Source of the DNA: Mercurialis annua
Lineage: Eukaryota; Streptophyta; Magnoliopsida; Malpighiales; Euphorbiaceae
DNA length: 64,000 nt
NCBI RefSeq assembly: GCF_937616625.2
Contig: NC_065577.1
Coordinates: 10,519,001-10,583,000 of the forward strand
Reading direction: 5' to 3'
The position numbers and the translations under genes are program-made. Positions 58,246-64,000 of the stretch are shown piece by piece (positions within the stretch are counted from its first letter, which is position 1; every line of letters starts with the position of its first letter). The notes under the pieces are model-generated. The model was not told the DNA's origin. It searched no databases and saw only the letters and a list, made by a program, of their open reading frames with translations.

Positions 58246-58830
58246 ATACTGATGCAATGGTTTGACTAAAACTTTAAATAACGGTTTATATAGAATACGC
58301 AACAGTTTATATTTAAAGAACAAGAATTAAAAGCAGAAACTAAAATTATACGCTAAATTTAGAAACGGAAAATATTAACTAAATTGCAATAACAGAATAT
58401 TCACCAAAATTAAAAAACGGAAAATATCCATAAAATTCAAAATCGGAAAATATTTCATCCATCCATCCATTACATTACAAACATAAAATGTTCACCAAAA
58501 TATTTATCAAAAATAACGATTATACTTCTAAACATTAGCGCCTTTTCTGCTACGGAATCATTTTCCACAAATATCTTCCTGAAATCCTGCAAAACCATAA
58601 ACAACGATACTCAATATATACAAACATAATACATAATAAGATAAATGTGCATAAGAACGAGTACTTAACTAGAGTGTCGCTCAAAATTTAGACAACGTCT
58701 GCAAATGAAAACAATATTATTCAATTTCAGCTCAATGCTTAATAGACTGCATTAGCACTTTAACTAAACTGAAGGTGTCGTACCTCTTCCTGCGAGTTGA
58801 AGTACATGAAACTCCTTGGAAGTCTTTCAC

Positions 58831-59787
58831 TCACCCGAATGGGCTTGTTTTGATGGACAGCAGTTCAACATCTATCTGAAAATTCAAAAGGAATAACAAT
58901 CACATTAAACTGGAAGAGTCTAGAAGGAAAAATGGCAGTCATTTAATATGTAGACACTGTAGAAAGCCTATTTTTTTCTACTTTGTTTTACATATAATCT
59001 CCTATAGCCAACACTCTAACTGAAGTATTCTATGTGCTTCTGAAGAAATGTAACTTAGCAAAGTCAAAGCCGCTTTCTGTAATCCATCTTGAGATCAATT
59101 TATGAAGATTGATATTGAAGAATTTATGACATTGGGAAAAAGAGGAACTGTGACTTTATCAAATTGACTAGTTCATCCCACACCTCAGATTTAAGCAAAT
59201 ATTGCCTCGTATGTTCTTTTAAGAAGAAATCAAATTCTCATTTTTCTCTTACCAATCAAGCATTGGGCTACTAATTTAGGAAGATAGCATGAAAGCAAAT
59301 TCTTTTGAAAAAAATGGAAGGATAAGCTCAGTAATGATCTTGGATCATTTAACTATTCGTATGAATTTTCTTATGATATATGGTTTGCTATTCCAGAATT
59401 AAAGGATCGATGGGTGATCAATTCGCTTTCAGATGCGTAAAAGATTTTAAATATCCTTTATATGTTCCAAACAAAACTAAAATGAATGTTTTTATAAATC
59501 AAAAGAGATGATAAACTTCGTACCTTTATTGTCGCATTTGGGGGAATTTCTTGAACTCCCTTACTTCCATATGCTAGCTCAGGTGGAACAATTAACAAAG
59601 GCTGCAAAACATAATTTATAAACAGTATACAATTAATTCCAATTCAACCAATATTATAGTCATAATTAACAGCATACGTGCTAGAAAATCGTCTCGCCTG
59701 TCCTCCGACGCGCATACCTTCAACACCTTGGTCAAATCCTTTAAGGAATGCTCTCCTCTCCGATTGTCCCACATCAAATCCATAAGG
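58831..59787 (-). pseudogene. Captured FKBP-type peptidyl-prolyl isomerase exons
   Basis: Three minus-strand exons give the C-terminal part of an FKBP domain of the thylakoid-lumen FKBP17/18 type: PYGFDVGQSERRAFLKGFDQ with GMRVGGQ (59787 to about 59690), PLLIVPPELAYGSKGVQEIP with PNATIK (59601-59524), and IDVELLSIKTSPFG then TGA (58875-58831). FKBPs catalyse cis-trans isomerisation at proline. The first exon runs past its expected donor and does not join the second in phase, and the N-terminal half of the fold is missing. If CCATTCGG is instead spliced at GTGAGT (58835-58830 region) the frame continues. It is probably non-functional as an isomerase. Confidence 0.8.
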
Positions 59788-60172
59788 CTGCAGCAATCAA
59801 AGGAAGGGAAAGAAGTTAGACGAAAATTGTTGCAGACATAAGCAGAAAGCATATTTGATGAGTAAAAAGATGCTTAATTAACGCAGCCAGACTTTCATAA
59901 GCACAACTGTACAACCCATCATCAAATTATCTTCAACTTGCCAACTATAATCACATGTAAGATATATTTCCTCCTACATCCACTATATTTTAGGCCATTG
60001 TAGAATCATCAAGAGATCGCATTAAATATTTAGTCACCTTGTTATATAAGCAACTAGTGCCACAACAGTGCAAGTCCTCTGTCTAGGTTTTACCTCTTAC
60101 TGAAAAGTTCTCCATCTCCTTCTAGCCACAACAATTATTAGAGTATTGGACACATGTAAGAATCTTAGATAC

Positions 60173-60290
60173 CTGAATTTGTCTCTTCGTTTGGTTGTAC
60201 TTTAATATTCTCATCAAGATGTCCGGTTTCTTCTTGCTCCTCGGCATTCTTTTCGAGATGTTCTAGTTCCACTACCATAACAGCTTTAAT
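60173..60290 (-). pseudogene. Captured exon of unknown origin, acidic
   Basis: A 118-bp open block on the minus strand with AG/GT borders reads VVELEHLEKNAEEQEETGHL. It is Glu-rich. I do not recognise the source gene. Confidence 0.45.
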
Positions 60291-60635
60291 CTGTCATAAT
60301 AAGCTTGTTTCGTTTGCTTTGAATCTCGGTTCTTTTGATCTCATGGAACGTTAGAATTATCAATATCAAATCCACATTTCAACGGTTCTTCTCTGGCATT
60401 CTGTCAAAGACCTTACCTGCATATTAATATCATGACTATAAAGCAATTAGGCATTATCACATACAAACATGAATAAAGTACAAGTCAACAACTAAATATC
60501 TTCATTAAACAAGTCTTCTAATATACTTATTCAAACAGCTCTGCCTGCTATTTTCTTTTCTACAAAGCTCTATATAATCTCAGACTTAACAGCTCTGAAA
60601 ACATTTGCACAAGTAATAAAATAGAATAAACTTAC

Positions 60636-60697
60636 CAGTAATAAACCTCAACAAGATTGGTGAACTTTGGATCCCTGTTAACAACTAATCCAAGAAC
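60636..60697 (-). pseudogene. Captured exon of unknown origin
   Basis: A 62-bp open block with AG and GTAAG borders reads VLGLVVNRDPKFTNLVEVYY. It lies upstream of the FKBP exons in the same orientation; source unknown. A possible first exon begins at an ATG near 61161 (minus). Confidence 0.4.
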
Positions 60698-61613
60698 CTG
60701 AATAAGAATATGGAAAATAAATTCACGCACAAAAACCGGTTCTAAACAATAAGCATGTAAATCAAATTGAAAATGAATTAAAAATGAGATTACCTTCAAT
60801 CGATGGAAATTATGCACTGTAAATCAATTGAAATTGAAAAAGAGAGCAACGAAAATGAGAGCTTACCTTTCAATCGAAGAAATTGAAATTGCAAATAAAA
60901 TTGAAATCGCAAATGAAATTGAAAATGAAAATGGAGATTACTTATTGATTGCAAAGAATAAAATAAAATCAAAAAAATTGTAAGCTTGTTCAGGTTTAAC
61001 AAAACGAACATACACAATTCTCAATAAAATGAAAACAATTGCGTTCTAATATATTTTCTGGGGAAACAAACAAAGATCAGCGAGGAAGAGAAACTAAAAC
61101 CTTGACTGAGGAAGTACACATATAGGGCTGAGATCGCAGACTTTGTTGATCTTCTCTTGCATAGATACGAGAACGAGACCTGAACTGCGAGGTTTTTTTG
61201 AAATTTGAAATGGAAACCCTAGGTCAATTAAAAGGTTCTCGAACGAGTTTTATTTGGAATTGAGAGAGAAAATTGATTCCAAAAAAATGATTTTGATTTT
61301 TTTAAAATAAAAATATAATAAAAATTTCCCATTTTAATTAAAAATTATAATTAGAAATTTTCAAATATTTTATATTTAAAATAAGATAACAGTTTAAAAG
61401 TGTTGCTAGATTTGGTAAAACTGTTGCATATTCTAAAGCTAATGCAACTGTTTTCCATATATGCTGCCTTATGTTGTAAATTTCTGAATTTTGCTAATTT
61501 CTGTGCAACGGTTTTTAACCGTAGCCTTTCTGTTGCCTTACATGTACTATTGCAATAGTATCAATAGTGCTGCAATGTTAGTGTTGCTGAAAGTGACTTA
61601 TGTGGTAGTGTAT

Positions 61614-61716
61614 TGACGTGTCACGCTCCAGTGCTAACATTGTATATTACTAATGCTAACCATATGCTATTTGCCAGGGTAGGCTTAATCTTGATGGTTA
61701 AAGCGTTTCCAGTTGC
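61614..61716. other. Short spacer between the CACTA element and the TRIM
   Basis: About 100 bases of unique-looking sequence; nothing recognised. Confidence 0.4.
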
Positions 61717-61721
61717 ATTAA

Positions 61722-62578
61722 TGTTGGTCCAAATTGAGCGCAATGTATGAGAGAATATATTCATAAGGCCCAGAATATGAAGCATATAACCGTGGACCGG
61801 ACACCACATTAAACCCAAAACCCTAAGGTAATGGGTTAGATAGTCCATCCCATTTATATATTCCACAATCTACTCATATCTTTCTAATGTGGGATTTCCA
61901 TCACACTTAATATTCAACAATCTACCCCTTAAGTGTGATACCCTTCCACATTGGACCGCTCAACTTACCTCGGAACTAGACTCCAACCCTTTCGGGATAG
62001 CTACCCGGAGTCACCAAGTTCCACCCAGCCGAACCGGGCTCCGATACCAATTGTTGGTCCAAATTGAGCGTAATGTATGGGAGAATACATTCATGAGGCC
62101 CAGAATGTGAACCATATAACTGTGGCCGAACACCACATTAAACCCAAAACCCTAAGGTAATGGGTTAGGTAGTCCATCCCACTTATATATTCCACATTCT
62201 ACTCATATTTTTCCAATGTGGGATTTCCATCACACTTAATATTCAACAATCTCCCCCTTAAGTGTGATACCCTTCCACATTGGACTGCTCAACTTACCTC
62301 GGAACTAGACTCCAACCCTTTCGGGATAGAAGACCCGGAGTCACCAAGTTCCACCCAGCCGAACCGGGCTCTGATACCAATTGTTGGTCCAAGTTGAGCG
62401 CAATGTATGGGAGAATATATTCATGAGGCCAGAATGTGAAGCATATAACCGTGGGCCGGACACCACATTAAACCCAAAACCCTAAGGTAATGGATTAAAT
62501 AGTCCATCCCACTTATATATTCCACATTCTACTCATATCTTTCCAATGTGTGATTTCCATCACACTTATTATTCAACA
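61722..62578 (-). mobile_element. Tandem TRIM retroelement: LTR-internal-LTR-internal-LTR
   Basis: Three LTRs (61722-61919, 62052-62248, 62382-62578; 197-198 bp each) start TGTTGGTCCAA and end TTCAACA. Two internal segments (61920-62051, 62249-62381) end with CTCCGATACCAAT or CTCTGATACCAAT. Read on the minus strand this is TGGTATCGGAG or TGGTATCAGAG, a tRNA-Met primer site right after an LTR. The outer flanks carry the perfect 5-bp duplication ATTAA at 61717-61721 and 62579-62583. No protein is encoded. Confidence 0.93.
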
Positions 62579-62583
62579 ATTAA

Positions 62584-64000
62584 AAAAAGAGTTAATTAAA
62601 GAAATCACGGTCATTAGTCAAAATAATGAGACAGATACGTTGCTTAATTTTATTTTAGAGTTTTATCTTTTCTTCTTTCTTTTTTTGATTTTTATACTTT
62701 CGAAATTAGATAAATACCATCTTAGCAATAATCTTACTGCAAACCTTAATAGTAAATTTCAATTCTCTATTTTCTTCTCCATTCTTAGATCCGCTGAAGA
62801 GAAAAGGAGAGTATTAATTAGTTAGGGATTGCTAAGCAAATATAGGATATGTTCTTCATTCTTTGCCTCCACATCGGCAGACCATCCGTTCCAATTTCTT
62901 TTCCCTTTCCGATCTCCACCGTTCCCAACCGCTCGCCGCCGCCGCCATCACCATCGATGAACCAGACAAACAGCTGCTGAATTTGAGGCTAACGAACGAC
63001 GAACTGCTCCGATGAACGAAGATCCACCATTGTTGATCCTGTGAATGAAGTACCACCATTGATGTTTACCTAATTTTTTTGTTGTTTGAGTGTTTTGCTG
63101 ATTTTGGATGTCGATCAAGAAACTATAGCAAATTTTGATTTTTGGTGTTGCACAACCTGCATTCTAAGTGTTTGAGGAAATTCTTATGAGATCTGTAATG
63201 TTTTTGGATGTTGGGTAACTAATGGTTAACATTAGGTAAACTGCTGGATAACTTTGTGGAAAAGATGAGGTTGATGTCATTCGGTGAATTAGCCAAGGAG
63301 ATCCACTTGAAGAAGGGGGCCGCGGCGTTGCGACAATATAAAATGTTTATGGATATGCTCATTTTGTTACAGTTTGAGTTATGAGAATTGTAATGTTTTT
63401 GGGTGTTTGGTAACCAATGGTTAATATTAGGTAAACCGCTGGATAACTTGTAATAAATGTTATTTTGAATATAGTATTAATAAAATTGTTAGTTAACTGT
63501 TATTGAATTTTACTTTTTCTTGCTATTTAACCAATGGTGTACTAAAGGTACACCAATGACCTTTGTTTTTAATACACTGTTGGTTAACAAATGGTTAACT
63601 AATGATTACTTAATAATTTTAGATTTAAAAAGACGATTTAGATTTTATTTGACGGTTGCTCTTACGGGGATGAAGGCGGAGGGGTTTGTAGTAGAATTTT
63701 CAACTAGTTTAATAGAAATGAAGGTTTGAATTTGTAATATTTTTGTTTTTTGGTTAACCAATGGTGTTAGTATACCGCTGGGTAACCAAAATTATATTTC
63801 TGAGATTAAAAAAAATATTTTTGAGAATAAAAAAAGTTATTTTTGTAAAAAAAAGTACAAATTGTATTTTTCAAAAAAAAAAATTGAGGTAGTATTCTTG
63901 AGAATATTTTATCTTTTTTTGGTATTTATCCAAAGAGGCATTAAAAAAATGATGAGTTTGAATATTCCTCCATAACTAACAATCAACAAATTGAGATTAA
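62584..64000. other. Unrecognised region with degenerate GGTTAACC-type repeats
   Basis: A moderately GC-rich segment at 62856-63060 includes a (GCC)n run near 62935; its open frame has no known domain. From about 63185 to 63790 segments such as ATGGTTAACATTAGGTAAAC and ACCGCTGGATAACTT recur at 63213-63256 and 63402-63448, with a weaker copy near 63751. No gene or element ends were recognised. Confidence 0.4.

Larger units (their letters stand above)
57863..61610 (-). mobile_element. CACTA element carrying captured gene exons (Pack-CACTA), 3748 bp
   Basis: Terminal inverted repeats of 31 bp, CACTACCACATAAATCAC at the left and its partner at the right with two mismatches, are flanked by the 3-bp duplication TAT at 57860-57862 and 61611-61613. 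Subterminal regions (57880-58320 and 61385-61595) are packed with CTGTTGC and GCAACA words. No transposase is encoded. The interior holds spliced-gene-like exons on the minus strand, including an FKBP domain. Confidence 0.9.

Overview
The window is nuclear DNA of a flowering plant, most likely a eudicot. It is AT-rich, its genes carry short exons with GT-AG introns, and it is crowded with plant transposable elements: CACTA, hAT, MULE-like, PIF/Tourist, mariner-like, Helitron, Ty1-copia, Ty3-gypsy LTRs, TRIM, LINE and SINE. I cannot name the species from sequence alone.

Host genes are few. At 291-612 (minus strand) two exons of an NF-YA transcription factor run toward the left edge. At 10132-15579 (minus) lies a complete 11-exon gene for the plant homologue of FRA10AC1, 249 residues, with one clear minor-spliceosome (U12-type) intron; its introns hold a Tourist-like MITE and a SINE. 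At 31879-33104 (plus) is an intact three-exon class III secretory peroxidase of the PRX66 type. A plastid ndhD fragment (7646-7965) is a decayed plastid-to-nucleus transfer.

The rest is layered transposons. 16620-19718 is a decayed CACTA element. 19719-28445 is a stack in which a degenerate GTTTGAAACTG array appears split by a CACTA-like unit, which contains a hAT-like element, which contains a 3.0 kb solo LTR. 29398-30903 holds a foldback element with a GC-rich hairpin core next to a Helitron. 33460-39438 is a Ty1-copia retrotransposon with an intact 1370-codon polyprotein frame, inserted in an old LINE; its 5' LTR is a palindrome made only of the LTR 3' end, yet the element has a 5-bp target duplication. 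41221-41995 is an inverted repeat with 370-bp arms. 43090-49170 holds a truncated copia element and a second decayed CACTA element. 54049-55829 is a MITE split by a 1.55 kb solo LTR. 57863-61610 is a CACTA element with good TIRs and TSD that carries exons of an FKBP-type prolyl isomerase (gene capture). 61722-62578 is a tandem TRIM (LTR-internal-LTR-internal-LTR).

The most interesting points are the snap-back 5' LTR of the copia element, the evidence that its gag start codon sits in the LTR and is joined by an intron that contains the primer-binding site, the FKBP-carrying CACTA element, the very long inverted repeat, and the U12 intron. All coordinates and repeat matches were read by eye; no database search was run.
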